In this document: one piece after another, positions 30,165 through 40,194 of the stretch
Position numbering within the stretch: position 1 is the first letter of the stretch
How the letters are laid out: every line of letters begins with the position of its first letter
Assembly: GCA_013822685.1 (NCBI GenBank)
Contig: PNKV01000006.1
Location: forward strand, 62,001 to 126,000
Origin: Leptothrix sp. (in: b-proteobacteria)
GTDB lineage: Bacteria; Pseudomonadota; Gammaproteobacteria; Burkholderiales; Burkholderiaceae_C
Direction of reading: 5' to 3'
DNA: 64,000 nt
Position numbers and translations under genes: made by a program
Notes under the pieces: model-generated
Told to the model about the DNA's origin: nothing
Database searches by the model: none
Seen by the model: the letters and a program-made list of their open reading frames with translations, nothing else

Positions 30165-32012
30165 TCAATCGTTGGCGTAGATGTCCACGTCCTTGGTCTC
30201 ACGCACGAACAGCAAGCCGATCACGAACGTGGCACTGGCGATGATGACGGGATACCAAAGCCCGTTGTAGATGTTGCCCGTCTGCGCCACGATGGCGAAA
30301 GCCGTGGTGGGCAGCAAGCCGCCGAACCAGCCATTGCCGATGTGGTACGGCAAGCTCATCGAGGTGTAGCGAATGCGCGTGGGGAACATCTCCACCAGCA
30401 TGGCTGCAATGGGGCCATAGACCATGGTCACGTAGATCACCAGCAAGGTCAGGATGGCCACGATCAAGGGCTTGTTCATCTTGTCGGGGTCAGCCTTGGG
30501 CGGGTAACCCGCGGCCTTGAGCGCCCCGCCGACCTCCTTCTTGAACTGGCCATCGATCACCTTCACGGCCGCGGCTTTGGGGTCTTTGTCAAACGCGGCC
30601 AGGGCGGCGCCAGACTCCTTGGCGCCCTTTTCGGCTGCCTTGAGCTTGTCCTCGGCCTCCTTGCCCGTGGCGCCCATGGCTTTCAGATCCTCGAGTTTCT
30701 TGGCCGCGGCATCCTTGTCCTTGATCGCGGCCTCCTTGGCGGCAGCAATGTCAGCCTCGGTCACGTTGCCTGGGCTGTACACATTGATCACCGTTTCGCC
30801 CACCTTGATGGCGGCGGGCGTGCCTGCGGGCGCGTCCAGGTTCTCGTAGTTCACCGAGTTGTTCGCCAGGTACTGTTTAGCGATGTCACAAGAGCTGGTG
30901 AACTTGGCCGTGCCCGTGGGGTTGAACTGGAACGAGCACTCCTTGGGGTCGGCCGTCACCGTCACGGGGGCGGTGGCCTGGGCCTGGGCCAACACGGGGT
31001 TGGCGGCTTCGGTCAGTGCCTTGAACAAGGGGAAGTAGGTCAAGGCCGCGATCAGGCACCCCGCCAGGATGATGGGCTTGCGGCCGATCTTGTCTGACAA
31101 AGTGCCAAACACGACGAAGAACGGCGTGCCGATCAGCAGCGCGATCGCAATCATGATGTTGGCGGTGGCACCATCCACCTTCAGCGCCTGCGTCAGGAAG
31201 AACAAGGCGTAGAACTGCCCCGTGTACCAGACCACCGCTTGACCAGCGACCAGGCCGAACAAGGCCAGGATCACGATCTTGAGGTTGCCCCATTGGCCAA
31301 AAGACTCGGACAAAGGCGCCTTGGAGGTCTTGCCCTCGGCCTTCATCTTCTGGAAGGCCGGGCTTTCGTTCATGCTCATGCGGATCCACACGCTGACGCC
31401 CAGCAAAGCCAGGGACACCAGGAAGGGAATGCGCCAGGCCCAGTCACCGAAGGCTTCTTCACCAAAGTAAGTGCGCGTGCCAAGAATGACAATCAGTGAC
31501 AGGAACAAACCCATCGTGGCCGTGGTCTGGATCCAGGCCGTGTAGGCGCCACGCTTGCCGTGGGGCGCGTGCTCGGCCACGTAAGTGGCGGCACCACCGT
31601 ATTCACCACCCAGCGCCAAGCCTTGCAGCAGGCGCAAGACGATGAGGATGATGGGCGCAGCCACGCCAATGGAGGCGTAGTTAGGCAGGATGCCCACGAT
31701 GAAGGTGGACAACCCCATCAAGAGGATCGTGACCAGGAAGGTGTATTTGCGCCCGATCATGTCGCCCAAACGGCCAAAGACGAGGGCGCCGAACGGCCGC
31801 ACGATGAAGCCGGCAGCAAAGGCCAGCAAGGCGAAGATGAAACCAGAGGTGGGATCGAGGCCCGCAAAAAACTGCTTGGCGATGATGGCCGCGAGGGAGC
31901 CATACAGGTAGAAGTCGTACCACTCGAAGACGGTGCCCAGGCTGGAGGCGAAGATGACTTTTCGCTCCTCCTTGGTCATCGGGGCCGTGGACGCCACTGT
32001 GCTTGAAGCCAT
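30165..32012 (-). CDS. MFS metabolite:H+ symporter with large periplasmic insert
   Basis: Major facilitator of the metabolite:H+ symporter subgroup (ShiA/ProP-like), 615 residues where relatives have about 430-450. The N-terminal half carries the MFS motif GRLGDMIGRKYTF and LGGEYGGAATYVAEHAP; a second GTLSDKIGRKP follows TM8. Between TM9 (about 312-332) and TM10 (about 514-535) lies an insert of roughly 175 residues, which by topology should be periplasmic. It has two cysteines (359 and 375) and an Ala/Lys/Glu-rich helical stretch (about 420-475). It lies downstream of acs on the same strand, so a small carboxylate such as acetate is a plausible but unproven substrate. Confidence 0.85.
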   Translation of the reverse strand: MASSTVASTAPMTKEERKVIFASSLGTVFEWYDFYLYGSLAAIIAKQFFAGLDPTSGFIFALLAFAAGFIVRPFGALVFGRLGDMIGRKYTFLVTILLMGLSTFIVGILPNYASIGVAAPIILIVLRLLQGLALGGEYGGAATYVAEHAPHGKRGAYTAWIQTTATMGLFLSLIVILGTRTYFGEEAFGDWAWRIPFLVSLALLGVSVWIRMSMNESPAFQKMKAEGKTSKAPLSESFGQWGNLKIVILALFGLVAGQAVVWYTGQFYALFFLTQALKVDGATANIMIAIALLIGTPFFVVFGTLSDKIGRKPIILAGCLIAALTYFPLFKALTEAANPVLAQAQATAPVTVTADPKECSFQFNPTGTAKFTSSCDIAKQYLANNSVNYENLDAPAGTPAAIKVGETVINVYSPGNVTEADIAAAKEAAIKDKDAAAKKLEDLKAMGATGKEAEDKLKAAEKGAKESGAALAAFDKDPKAAAVKVIDGQFKKEVGGALKAAGYPPKADPDKMNKPLIVAILTLLVIYVTMVYGPIAAMLVEMFPTRIRYTSMSLPYHIGNGWFGGLLPTTAFAIVAQTGNIYNGLWYPVIIASATFVIGLLFVRETKDVDIYAND

Positions 32013-32059
32013 GGTTATCTCCTCTTCCTTTGGAAAATCGCAGCTCTCGTGAGCTTTAC

Positions 32060-32080
32060 ACCCCCCAATCTAGGGGGGGT
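32060..32080 (-). promoter_or_regulatory. G/C-tract palindrome upstream of the MFS gene
   Basis: ACCCCCC-AATCTA-GGGGGG(G)T is a near-perfect inverted repeat 48 bases upstream of the transporter start. A further CCCCC half-like tract lies at about 32099 and a small AGCTC-TCGT-GAGCT repeat at 32042-32055. It looks like an operator for a dimeric regulator; I cannot name the regulator. Confidence 0.4.
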
Positions 32081-32144
32081 CGTATCGATTTGTAATAAGG
32101 GGGAATGCTAGTACCGGCTTTTATTTGTGCAAAACCACACACCC

Positions 32145-34130
32145 TCAATTCGTCTGGGCGAGCTGGTCGAGGATGGCGGGATTCTCCAGCGTGCTGGTGT
32201 CTTGCGTCACCTTTTCGCCCTTGGCGACCACACGCAAAAGGCGCCGCATGATCTTGCCGGAACGGGTCTTGGGCAGGTTGTCGCCAAACCGGATGTCCTT
32301 GGGCTTGGCGATGGCGCCGATTTGCTGCCCGACATGGGTGCGCAACTCGTTGGCGATTTGTTTGGCCTCGTCACCCGTGGGCCGGCTGCGTTTCAAGACC
32401 ACGAAGGCGCAGATCGCCTCGCCAGTCAGGTCGTCCGGGCGCCCCACCACGGCGGCCTCGGCCACCAGGGGATGAGACACCAGCGCCGACTCGACTTCCA
32501 TGGTGCCCATGCGGTGGCCGGAAACGTTCAACACGTCGTCGATGCGGCCCGTGATGGTGAAATAACCGGTCTCAGCATCGCGGATGGCGCCGTCGCCCGC
32601 CAAGTAGAACTCGCCGCCAAATTCGGCCGGGTAATAGCTGGTCTTGAAACGCTCGGGGTCGCCCCAGATGGTGCGGATCATCGACGGCCAGGGCTTGCGC
32701 ACCACCAGCACGCCGCCCTGCCCCCATGGCACCTCCTTACCGGTTTCATCCACCACGGCAGCGTCGATGCCCGGGAAAGGCAGGCTGCAAGAGCCTGGGA
32801 CCAGCGCGTGGGCCCCTGGCAACGGCGTGATCATGTGCCCGCCGGTTTCGGTCTGCCAGAAGGTGTCGACGATGGGGCAGCGGCCGCCACCAATTTCGCG
32901 GTAGTACCACTCCCAGGCGGCGGGGTTGATGGGTTCGCCCACCGAGCCCAACAGGCGCAGGCTGCCCAGATCAAAATTGCGAGGGTGCACTTCGGCCGTG
33001 GATTCGGCCGCCTTGATGAGGGCACGGATGGCCGTGGGCGCCGTGTAGAACACGCTGACCTTGTGGGCTTCGATCATGCGCCAGAAGCGCGCGGCGTCGG
33101 GGTACGTGGGCACGCCTTCGAACACCACCTGCGTGGCGGCGATGGCCAGCGGGCCATAGGCGACATAGGTGTGGCCCGTGACCCAGCCGATGTCGGCCGT
33201 GCACCAGAACACGTCTTCGGGCTTGAGGTCAAAGGTCCACTTGCTGGTCAGCGCCGCGTGCAGCAAGTAGCCGCCGCTGGCGTGCTGCACGCCCTTGGGC
33301 TTGCCCGTGGAGCCAGAGGTGTAAAGCAGGAACAGTGGGTGCTCGGCGCCGACCCATTCGGGCTCGCAGGTGGTTGGTTGCGCGGCCATGGTTTCATGCA
33401 GCCACAGATCGCGTCCGGGCTGGAAGGCCACTTTGCCGCCAGTGCGTTGATAGACGATGACCTGGCGGACGCTGCCCGCGCCTTCCATGGCCAGGGCTTC
33501 GTCGACGATGGCCTTGAGCGGCAGGCTCTTGCCACCGCGCATTTGCTCATCGGCCGTGATGACCAACACCGCGCCCGCGCCTTCAATGCGGTCGCGCAGG
33601 CTTTGGGCCGAGAAGCCGCCAAACACCACCGAATGCGTGGCCCCAATGCGCGCGCAGGCCTGCATGGCCACCACGCCTTCCACCGACATCGGCAGGTAGA
33701 TGACGACGCGGTCGCCCTTTTTAACGCCTTGCGCCTTCAGCACATTGGCCAGGCGACAGACGCGCTCCAGCAGCTCGCCGTATGTGACCCGCGTGACCTG
33801 GCCATCGTCGGACTCGAAAATGATGGCGACCGTGCTTCCCAGCCCCGCCTCGACGTGCCGGTCCAGGCAGTTGTAGGAGACGTTCAGCAGGCCGTCGTCA
33901 AACCACTTGTAGAACGGGGCCTGGCTGTCGTCCAGTGCCTGGGTGAAAGGCTTTTTCCAGGAGAGGAACTCGCGGGCCAATCGGGCCCAATAGCCGGCGT
34001 GGTCGGCACTGGCCTCGGCGCACAGCTGGTCATACGCCTGTCGGCTGCCAATGTGCGCGCTTTGGGCAAATGCGGGCGGCACCGGGTAGGGTGTGGCGGT
34101 CGTGGAGGTATTGTTGGATGCTGTCGTCAT
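32145..34130 (-). CDS. acs: Acetyl-CoA synthetase
   Basis: Activates acetate to acetyl-CoA through acetyl-AMP; 661 residues from the ATG at 34130. Adenylate-forming motifs are visible: the P-loop-like [14 protein letters not shown], the WQTETGG motif ([12 protein letters not shown]) and the C-terminal [11 protein letters not shown], whose lysine is the known acetylation site in the family. The substrate-pocket region [12 protein letters not shown] is normal. It lies upstream of the MFS carboxylate transporter. Confidence 0.96.
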   Translation of the reverse strand: MTTASNNTSTTATPYPVPPAFAQSAHIGSRQAYDQLCAEASADHAGYWARLAREFLSWKKPFTQALDDSQAPFYKWFDDGLLNVSYNCLDRHVEAGLGSTVAIIFESDDGQVTRVTYGELLERVCRLANVLKAQGVKKGDRVVIYLPMSVEGVVAMQACARIGATHSVVFGGFSAQSLRDRIEGAGAVLVITADEQMRGGKSLPLKAIVDEALAMEGAGSVRQVIVYQRTGGKVAFQPGRDLWLHETMAAQPTTCEPEWVGAEHPLFLLYTSGSTGKPKGVQHASGGYLLHAALTSKWTFDLKPEDVFWCTADIGWVTGHTYVAYGPLAIAATQVVFEGVPTYPDAARFWRMIEAHKVSVFYTAPTAIRALIKAAESTAEVHPRNFDLGSLRLLGSVGEPINPAAWEWYYREIGGGRCPIVDTFWQTETGGHMITPLPGAHALVPGSCSLPFPGIDAAVVDETGKEVPWGQGGVLVVRKPWPSMIRTIWGDPERFKTSYYPAEFGGEFYLAGDGAIRDAETGYFTITGRIDDVLNVSGHRMGTMEVESALVSHPLVAEAAVVGRPDDLTGEAICAFVVLKRSRPTGDEAKQIANELRTHVGQQIGAIAKPKDIRFGDNLPKTRSGKIMRRLLRVVAKGEKVTQDTSTLENPAILDQLAQTN

Positions 34131-34147
34131 GGCATTGCTCCGAGGGG

Positions 34148-34181
34148 TCCACATTTATACGTGGAGACCTTACCAGAACAA
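34148..34181 (-). promoter_or_regulatory. Candidate acs promoter with operator-like repeat
   Basis: On the minus strand TTGTTC (34181-34176), a 16-base spacer and TATAAA (34159-34154) form a plausible sigma-70 promoter. An inverted repeat TCCAC-N8-GTGGA (34148-34165) straddles the -10 element, as an operator would. Only 17 bases separate the predicted start of transcription from the acs ATG. Confidence 0.4.
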
Positions 34182-34235
34182 AACCCTGCTCGGACCTCTA
34201 GAATTTGAGCCTTCGGACTATCCCTTAAGGCCTTC

Positions 34236-34838
34236 ATGAGTCAGCCGCCAGAACAAAACAAAATGCGCCATCTGCCCAATCTGATTTTTGCCAGCCGCTG
34301 GCTGCAATTGCCTCTCTACCTGGGTTTGATTCTGGCGCAAGGCGTCTATGTGGTGCACTTCTGGGTGGAGTTGGTGCACCTGGTGCAAGCCGCCTTTGGC
34401 AACCAGGAGGCCTTGCAGATGATCTTCGCGGCAACCGGCCAACATGCCGGTACCGCGGCCACGCACTTGACCGAGACCACCATCATGCTGGTAGTGCTGG
34501 GCTTGATCGACGTGGTGATGATCTCCAACCTGCTGATCATGGTGATCGTTGGCGGGTACGAGACTTTTGTGTCGCGCATGAACCTGGAAACCCATCCTGA
34601 CCAGCCGGAGTGGCTGAGCCATGTGAATGCCTCGGTGCTGAAGGTGAAGCTGGCCACCGCCATCATCGGGATTTCGTCCATCCACCTGCTCAAAACCTTC
34701 ATCAATGCTGAAAACTATTCAGAAAAGGTTTTGATATCGCAGACGGTGATTCACATTGCGTTTTTGCTGTCGGCGCTGGCCATTGCTTACACGGACAGGC
34801 TGTTGAGCCACACGAGTGGCAGTGACAAGGCCCGTTGA
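34236..34838 (+). CDS. UPF0114 family membrane protein
   Basis: Two hundred residues with four predicted membrane helices, matching the UPF0114 (YqhA) family. The conserved stretch is [20 protein letters not shown] followed by YETFVSRMN. The function of the family is not established. It is divergent from acs, with about 105 bp between the starts. Confidence 0.85.
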   Translation: MSQPPEQNKMRHLPNLIFASRWLQLPLYLGLILAQGVYVVHFWVELVHLVQAAFGNQEALQMIFAATGQHAGTAATHLTETTIMLVVLGLIDVVMISNLLIMVIVGGYETFVSRMNLETHPDQPEWLSHVNASVLKVKLATAIIGISSIHLLKTFINAENYSEKVLISQTVIHIAFLLSALAIAYTDRLLSHTSGSDKAR

Positions 34839-34949
34839 CATCGGCGACAAAAGAAGCGCCAGTTGCGAATGGTTCTTGACTAGGCGGGGCTTTTGTTGCT
34901 GGATGGCCCAGTAAAATGCCCCACCCCTTTTTGAGCCTCACAACACACC

Positions 34950-36479
34950 ATGTCCACGACCATTCACCACGACGATCTCGTTGAAAGCGTCGCAGCCGCC
35001 CTGCAGTACATCAGCTACTACCACCCGGCCGACTACATCGCCCACCTGGCCCGCGCCTATGAGCGCGAGCAAAGCGCCGCCGCCAAGGACGCGATCGCCC
35101 AGATCCTGACCAATAGCCGCATGTGCGCCGAGGGCAAACGCCCCATCTGCCAGGACACCGGCATCATCAACGTCTTCCTGAAGATCGGGATGGATGTGAA
35201 GTGGGAAGGCTTTGGCAAGGGCAGCATTGCCGATGCGGTCAACGCGGGCGTGCGCAAGGGCTACCTGAACCCCGACAACGTACTGCGCGCCTCGGTGCTG
35301 GACGACCCCATCTTTGCCCGCAAGAACACCAAGGACAACACCCCTGCCGTGATCTTCATGGAAGTGGTGCCGGGCAACACGGTGGATGTGACGGTGGCCG
35401 CCAAGGGCGGTGGCTCCGAGAACAAAAGCAAGATGATCATGATGAACCCCGGCGACAACATCGTCGACTGGGTGCTCAAGACGGTGCCCACCATGGGCGC
35501 GGGCTGGTGTCCGCCCGGCATGCTGGGCCTGGGCGTGGGTGGCACGGCAGAGAAAGCCGTGTTGCTGGCCAAGGAATCGTTGATGGACGACATCGACATG
35601 CACGACCTGCTGGAGCGCGGCCCCCAGAACAAGCTCGAAGAAATGCGCATCGAGCTGTACGAAAAGGTCAATGCCCTGGGCATTGGCGCGCAAGGCCTGG
35701 GTGGCTTGACCACCGTGCTGGACGTCAAGATCAAGACCTACCCTACGCACGCGGCCTCCAAGCCCGTGGCCATGATCCCGAATTGCGCCGCCACGCGCCA
35801 CGCGCACTTCGTGCTGGATGGCAGCGGCCCGTCTTACCTCACACCGCCCAGCCTGGACTTGTGGCCCAACGTTCACTGGGCGCCCGATTACAACAAGAGC
35901 AAGCGCGTTGACCTGAACGCGCTGACCAAGGAAGAAGTGGCCTCCTGGAAGCCAGGCGACACTTTGCTGCTGAACGGCAAGATGCTGACCGGCCGCGATG
36001 CCGCGCACAAGCGCATCCAGGACATGCTGGCCAAGGGCGAATCGCTGCCGGTTGATTTCACCAACCGCGTGATCTATTACGTGGGCCCGGTTGACCCGGT
36101 GCGTGACGAGGCCGTGGGCCCCGCCGGCCCCACCACTGCCACCCGCATGGACGGCTTCACGGACATGATGCTGGCCAAGACCGGCCTGATCGCCATGATC
36201 GGCAAGGCCGAGCGGGGCCCGGTCGCCATCGAGTCGATCAAGCAACACAAATCGGCATACCTGATGGCCGTGGGTGGCGCCGCTTACCTCGTGTCCAAGG
36301 CCATCAAGACCGCCAAGGTCGTGGGCTTTGCCGACCTAGGCATGGAAGCCATCTACGAGTTTGATGTGACCGACATGCCCGTGACCGTGGCGGTGGATGC
36401 CGGCGGCACCAGCGCCCACATCACCGGCCCCAAGGAATGGCAGGCCAAGATCGCGAACATTCCGGTCAACGTGGCCTGA
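34950..36479 (+). CDS. fumA: Fumarate hydratase, class I (Fe-S)
   Basis: Converts fumarate to malate in the TCA cycle using an oxygen-sensitive 4Fe-4S cluster. It has 509 residues. Probable cluster ligands are Cys67 (RPICQDTG), Cys187 (AGWCPPG) and Cys279 (IPNCAATRH). The C-terminal beta domain contains GPTTATRMDGFTD and KAERGPV typical of the FumA/FumB group. It is a single-chain two-domain enzyme. Confidence 0.94.
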   Translation: MSTTIHHDDLVESVAAALQYISYYHPADYIAHLARAYEREQSAAAKDAIAQILTNSRMCAEGKRPICQDTGIINVFLKIGMDVKWEGFGKGSIADAVNAGVRKGYLNPDNVLRASVLDDPIFARKNTKDNTPAVIFMEVVPGNTVDVTVAAKGGGSENKSKMIMMNPGDNIVDWVLKTVPTMGAGWCPPGMLGLGVGGTAEKAVLLAKESLMDDIDMHDLLERGPQNKLEEMRIELYEKVNALGIGAQGLGGLTTVLDVKIKTYPTHAASKPVAMIPNCAATRHAHFVLDGSGPSYLTPPSLDLWPNVHWAPDYNKSKRVDLNALTKEEVASWKPGDTLLLNGKMLTGRDAAHKRIQDMLAKGESLPVDFTNRVIYYVGPVDPVRDEAVGPAGPTTATRMDGFTDMMLAKTGLIAMIGKAERGPVAIESIKQHKSAYLMAVGGAAYLVSKAIKTAKVVGFADLGMEAIYEFDVTDMPVTVAVDAGGTSAHITGPKEWQAKIANIPVNVA

Positions 36480-36580
36480 GCAAGCCTTAAGGCGGAGACA
36501 CGCCAGGCGCCGTTCAGCGTCCGTCTGGCGCGGTCTTTGCAACAGCCCCTTGGTGATCCCTGACCTTGCCTTTTGTCAGC

Positions 36581-39277
36581 ATGACCAGCCCCTCCACCAC
36601 CGCCGGCCTGTTCGCTCAAACCAAGATCAGCCCGCCCCGACCGCGGGCAGGACAAGTGCCCCGCCACGCCATCGTGTCGGCCCTGAGCGATGGCATTGGC
36701 CACCATCGGCTGGCCTTGCTGACCGCACCGGCCGGGTTTGGCAAGACGGCCGTGCTGACGCAGCTGCTGCAGAAGCTGCCCCCGGGCACTGGCTGGTGCT
36801 GGATCTCTGCCGATGCCGACGATGACCTGCCCCGCCTGCTGGGCTGCCTGACCACCGCCCTCGACCCCTGGGACCTGCCCTGGCGCGTGGCCCCCGACAC
36901 CTTGGCCGAGCAAGCGCGGCAAGGCCCGCAGGGCTTGAGGCAAGTCGCCCGCGAAGTCGCGCAAGCCTTGATCAGCAGCGGCTTAGCACAGGGCCTGATC
37001 GTGATTGACGACACCCACCGCATCCAGCAGGCCGCCGTGTTTGAATGGCTGGATGCCCTCTTGGAGTGCCTGCCACCCAATTGGACTTTGCTTTTGAGCA
37101 GCCGCGTCGAAGCGCCTTTGGCCATCGCGCGCTGGCGCGCACAGGACGATGTGCTGGAACTTCGCCAAAGCCACCTGCAATTCACCCCGGACGAAACCTC
37201 GCACCTGCTGCACAAGCTGGGGCGCAGCATGACGCCCGAGCAGTTGGAGGCTTTGAGCCAACGAACCCAGGGCTGGGCCGCCGGCCTGAGCCTGCTGCTG
37301 CGCGGCGGCCCGCTGGGCATCGGTGCAGCCAAGCCAGTGCAAGACCGGCACATGTTTGATTTCCTGGCCAGCGAAGTGCTGGAGGGGCTGGAGCCAAGCC
37401 TGCGCCAGTTCCTGCTGCGCTGCTCGGTCCTGCCTGAGCTGACAGCCGAACGCTGTGCCGTGGTGTCTGGCCAGGCCCACTCCCTGCAGCGGCTGGACGA
37501 CATCGAACGCATGGGCCTGTTCGTCAATGTGCTGGACGAGGCCGAACTGACCTTGCAACTGCACGATCTGTTCAGGGATTTTCTGGAAGACCGCCTGCGC
37601 AAGGAAGCGGCCGACGAGTGGCCCCACCTGTTGCAAAAGGCCGCCGACACCGAGCCCGATCCCGTGCGCAAGATGGGCTTCCTGATCAAGGCCGGAAACT
37701 GGGCCATGGCCGAGCGCACCTTGTTCGAGCTGGCCCCCGCCATGCTGGCCCGGGGACATGCGGCGCAAGTGCAGCGCCTGGTCGAGCAGTTCCCCGCCGC
37801 GTGGCGCGAACAGTCGGGCCCGCTCACGCATTTGTTGGGCCTGTGCGCCTGGGCCCACTGGGACCTGGTGAACATGATCCAGGCCTTGACCCGCGCGGGC
37901 GAGCTGTACGACCAGCAGGGCAACGCACCCGCTGCCCAAGAGGCCCGCATGCTGCAGGTGCTGGGCTTGGCGGCCGGCGGTTCGGTGCTGTCTTCCTATG
38001 CCCTGTTGGAACAACTCAAGACGCAGCCCTTGAGCCATGGCGCCCAGGTGATTGCCGCCCAAGCCAGCAGTTGGCACGCGGTGGCCGCCAGCCGGTTTGA
38101 CCAGGTCCACCTGCCCTTCACGCAGATGGTGGACCTGCTGCTGGCCGGCGCCAGCCCCATGCTGTGGCTGCAAAGCGTGCCCCTGACCACCTTCCTGGGC
38201 TTGCCCGGAACACGAGCGCCCATGCAGCGCTACATCGATGGCGCCCTGCAACATTGCCAGGGTGAAGACCCCACGCCTTTGAGCGTGATGGCCCACATCC
38301 TGCAGGCCGCGCTGGACCTGTGGGCGGGCGATCTGGCATCGGCCACGCAGCGCCTGCAAACCGCCGAAGAAGACTGCCGCTGGCTGAATCAACCGCCCAA
38401 CCTCATGGGCTACTGGTCCCTCGTGCAGGCTTTGACCCAGGCGGTGCGAGGCCATGGTCCCGCCGCCTTGTCGGCCACCCAGACCCGACTGGCCTCGCTG
38501 GATGACGACCGCACCAGCGGGCGCAAGGCCACCTGGCTGAACCACTTTTACTTCACGCAAGTGCGCGTGGCCTGCATCCTGGAAGACCCAACTGCTTTCG
38601 AGGCCGCGGTTGCGCTGATCCAGGCCAATCCCAAGGCCGATGAGCACGCGATCTTTTTGCGCGAGCGCGCCACCCTGCCCGCCCGCACGGCCGAGATGGC
38701 CCAGCGCTGGGATGAAGCCGCCGCCTTGTACCAACAAGCGCTGACCGATGCCCAGGGCATTGACCTGTACGGCCAGGCCCTGGAAGCCCGCGTGCGCCTG
38801 GCGCATGCTTTGCTCATGAGCGGCCAAACCGCAGCTGCGGCCCAGGCTGCCCAAGCGGGCATGGACCAGGCTGCATCCCTGGGCGAGATGGGTGGCGCCT
38901 TGTTCGCTGGCCCCAAGGTGTTGCGCGCCTTGGCCAACCACCCCTGGCAAGACCAGTTGACCTTGGCCCAGCAGCAAACCCTGCGGGATTGGGCACAACG
39001 CCTGCCGCAGCAGCCCGCCCGGCCCGGCGCCATCGTGCTTAATGAACTGATGTCGCCGCACCTGCAAGCCAACCCGCCTGCCAGTCGGCATGGCCTGCTC
39101 ACCTCCCGCGAACTGGAAGTGCTGCATTACATGAGCGCGGGCCAGAGCAACAAGCTGATCGCCCGCTCACTGGACCTGAGCCCCCACACCATCAAGCGCC
39201 ACGTGGCCAACATCCTGGACAAACTGGGCGTCAGCTCCCGGGGCCAGGCCGTGGCCCGCCTGGGCGCCATGCACTGA
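36581..39277 (+). CDS. MalT-type (LAL) LuxR-family transcriptional regulator
   Basis: About 898 residues from the ATG at 36581; a TTG five codons earlier is possible. An N-terminal STAND-type ATPase has Walker A APAGFGKT (about residues 49-56) and Walker B-like LIVIDDTHR. A long alpha-helical TPR-like sensor region of about 500 residues follows. The C-terminal LuxR helix-turn-helix (LTSRELEVLHYMSAGQSNKL then SPHTIKRHVANILDKLGV) binds DNA. This is the MalT architecture, but the inducer cannot be predicted. The next genes downstream (hemerythrin and cytochrome c) are the obvious target candidates. Confidence 0.88.
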   Translation: MTSPSTTAGLFAQTKISPPRPRAGQVPRHAIVSALSDGIGHHRLALLTAPAGFGKTAVLTQLLQKLPPGTGWCWISADADDDLPRLLGCLTTALDPWDLPWRVAPDTLAEQARQGPQGLRQVAREVAQALISSGLAQGLIVIDDTHRIQQAAVFEWLDALLECLPPNWTLLLSSRVEAPLAIARWRAQDDVLELRQSHLQFTPDETSHLLHKLGRSMTPEQLEALSQRTQGWAAGLSLLLRGGPLGIGAAKPVQDRHMFDFLASEVLEGLEPSLRQFLLRCSVLPELTAERCAVVSGQAHSLQRLDDIERMGLFVNVLDEAELTLQLHDLFRDFLEDRLRKEAADEWPHLLQKAADTEPDPVRKMGFLIKAGNWAMAERTLFELAPAMLARGHAAQVQRLVEQFPAAWREQSGPLTHLLGLCAWAHWDLVNMIQALTRAGELYDQQGNAPAAQEARMLQVLGLAAGGSVLSSYALLEQLKTQPLSHGAQVIAAQASSWHAVAASRFDQVHLPFTQMVDLLLAGASPMLWLQSVPLTTFLGLPGTRAPMQRYIDGALQHCQGEDPTPLSVMAHILQAALDLWAGDLASATQRLQTAEEDCRWLNQPPNLMGYWSLVQALTQAVRGHGPAALSATQTRLASLDDDRTSGRKATWLNHFYFTQVRVACILEDPTAFEAAVALIQANPKADEHAIFLRERATLPARTAEMAQRWDEAAALYQQALTDAQGIDLYGQALEARVRLAHALLMSGQTAAAAQAAQAGMDQAASLGEMGGALFAGPKVLRALANHPWQDQLTLAQQQTLRDWAQRLPQQPARPGAIVLNELMSPHLQANPPASRHGLLTSRELEVLHYMSAGQSNKLIARSLDLSPHTIKRHVANILDKLGVSSRGQAVARLGAMH

Positions 39278-39289
39278 CACCCCCCAAAG

Positions 39290-39319
39290 CGGGCACCCAA
39301 AGGGGTTGGCCCGTTTTTG
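39290..39319 (+). terminator. Weak terminator after the LAL regulator gene
   Basis: CGGGC (39290-39294) pairs with GCCCG (39309-39313), followed by TTTTTG. The stem is short, so termination may be partial, and transcription could continue into the hemerythrin gene. Confidence 0.45.
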
Positions 39320-39365
39320 TCGGGCCATTGGCTCTTTTGGCCGATGCACCAGCACCACGCAATTC

Positions 39366-39379
39366 GGACACTGGTGTCC
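39366..39379 (+). promoter_or_regulatory. Perfect inverted repeat upstream of the hemerythrin gene
   Basis: GGACAC-TG-GTGTCC lies about 50 bases upstream of the hemerythrin ATG, between the terminator-like hairpin of the LAL gene and the AGGAG ribosome binding site. It has the size and symmetry of a LuxR-type half-site pair and is a candidate operator for the adjacent regulator. Confidence 0.35.
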
Positions 39380-39429
39380 TGCGATGACCACACAGGTTCA
39401 TCCCTCGGCAAACACACCAGGAGCCCACC

Positions 39430-40194
39430 ATGCCCGCCACCGTTCTCAACGCCACCATCCGGCCGATCACCTCGCGGCCCGCCCCCGCCACCGCACCCCG
39501 CTTCGACATCTACGCCGGCATCCACAAGGCCCTGCGCACCTTGATGACCGACACGCTTGGCCGCCTGGGTCGCTGCGACCTCGATCACGAAACCGATCTG
39601 CACGACACGCTTGACCGCACCACGCTGATGCTCGCCCTGCTGGCTGGCCACATAGACAGCGAGAACCAGGTCATCCATGCCGCCATCGAGGCACGCCGCC
39701 CCCAGGGCGCCCGCAAGACCAGCGACGGCCACAACGATCACTTGCAAAGCATGGCTGACCTGGCCGACGACATCCAGGCCTTGCGCCAGGCGCCCCCAGC
39801 TCAGCGCGCACCGCTGGCACAAGCGCTGTACCGGCACGTGGCCCTGTTCGTGGCCGAGAACCTGGAACACATGCACGTGGAAGAAACCACCAACAACGGC
39901 ACGCTGTGGTCACTGTTCACCGACGCCGAGATCGTGCAACTGGAAGGCCAGATCGTGGGCCGGCTCAGCCCCGAAAAGCTGTCGGCCTACCTGCGCTGGA
40001 TGGCGGTCAGCCTGTCCACGGCCGAGCTCACCGGCTTCCTGCAGGCCATGCGCCTGGGCGCGCCTGCCGAAGCCTTCGATGCCACCGTGTCGCTCATCCA
40101 TGGCGAACTTGATGCCGTGCGCTGGCACCGTCTGTCCACCGCCCTGGGCTTGGCCAGCCCGGCTGGCCGCCAAAGCGTTGGGGGCGGGGCATGA
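39430..40194 (+). CDS. Hemerythrin-like (HHE) domain protein
   Basis: Helical protein of 254 residues without signal peptide, so cytoplasmic. The spacing of possible di-iron ligands follows hemerythrin: His32 (GIHKALR), His74 and Glu78 (HIDSE), His101/His104 (HNDH), His136 (YRH), and His147 with Glu151 (HMHVE). These proteins bind O2 or NO or act as sensors; which applies here is unknown. Its stop overlaps the start of the diheme cytochrome gene (ATGA at 40191-40194). A good AGGAG precedes the ATG. Confidence 0.72.
   Translation: MPATVLNATIRPITSRPAPATAPRFDIYAGIHKALRTLMTDTLGRLGRCDLDHETDLHDTLDRTTLMLALLAGHIDSENQVIHAAIEARRPQGARKTSDGHNDHLQSMADLADDIQALRQAPPAQRAPLAQALYRHVALFVAENLEHMHVEETTNNGTLWSLFTDAEIVQLEGQIVGRLSPEKLSAYLRWMAVSLSTAELTGFLQAMRLGAPAEAFDATVSLIHGELDAVRWHRLSTALGLASPAGRQSVGGGA

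Noticed and set aside
36484..36540. Inverted repeat CGCCAG...CTGGCG after fumA as a terminator.
   Set aside because: The stem is interrupted, the loop is long, and only three T residues follow, so it is too weak to call.
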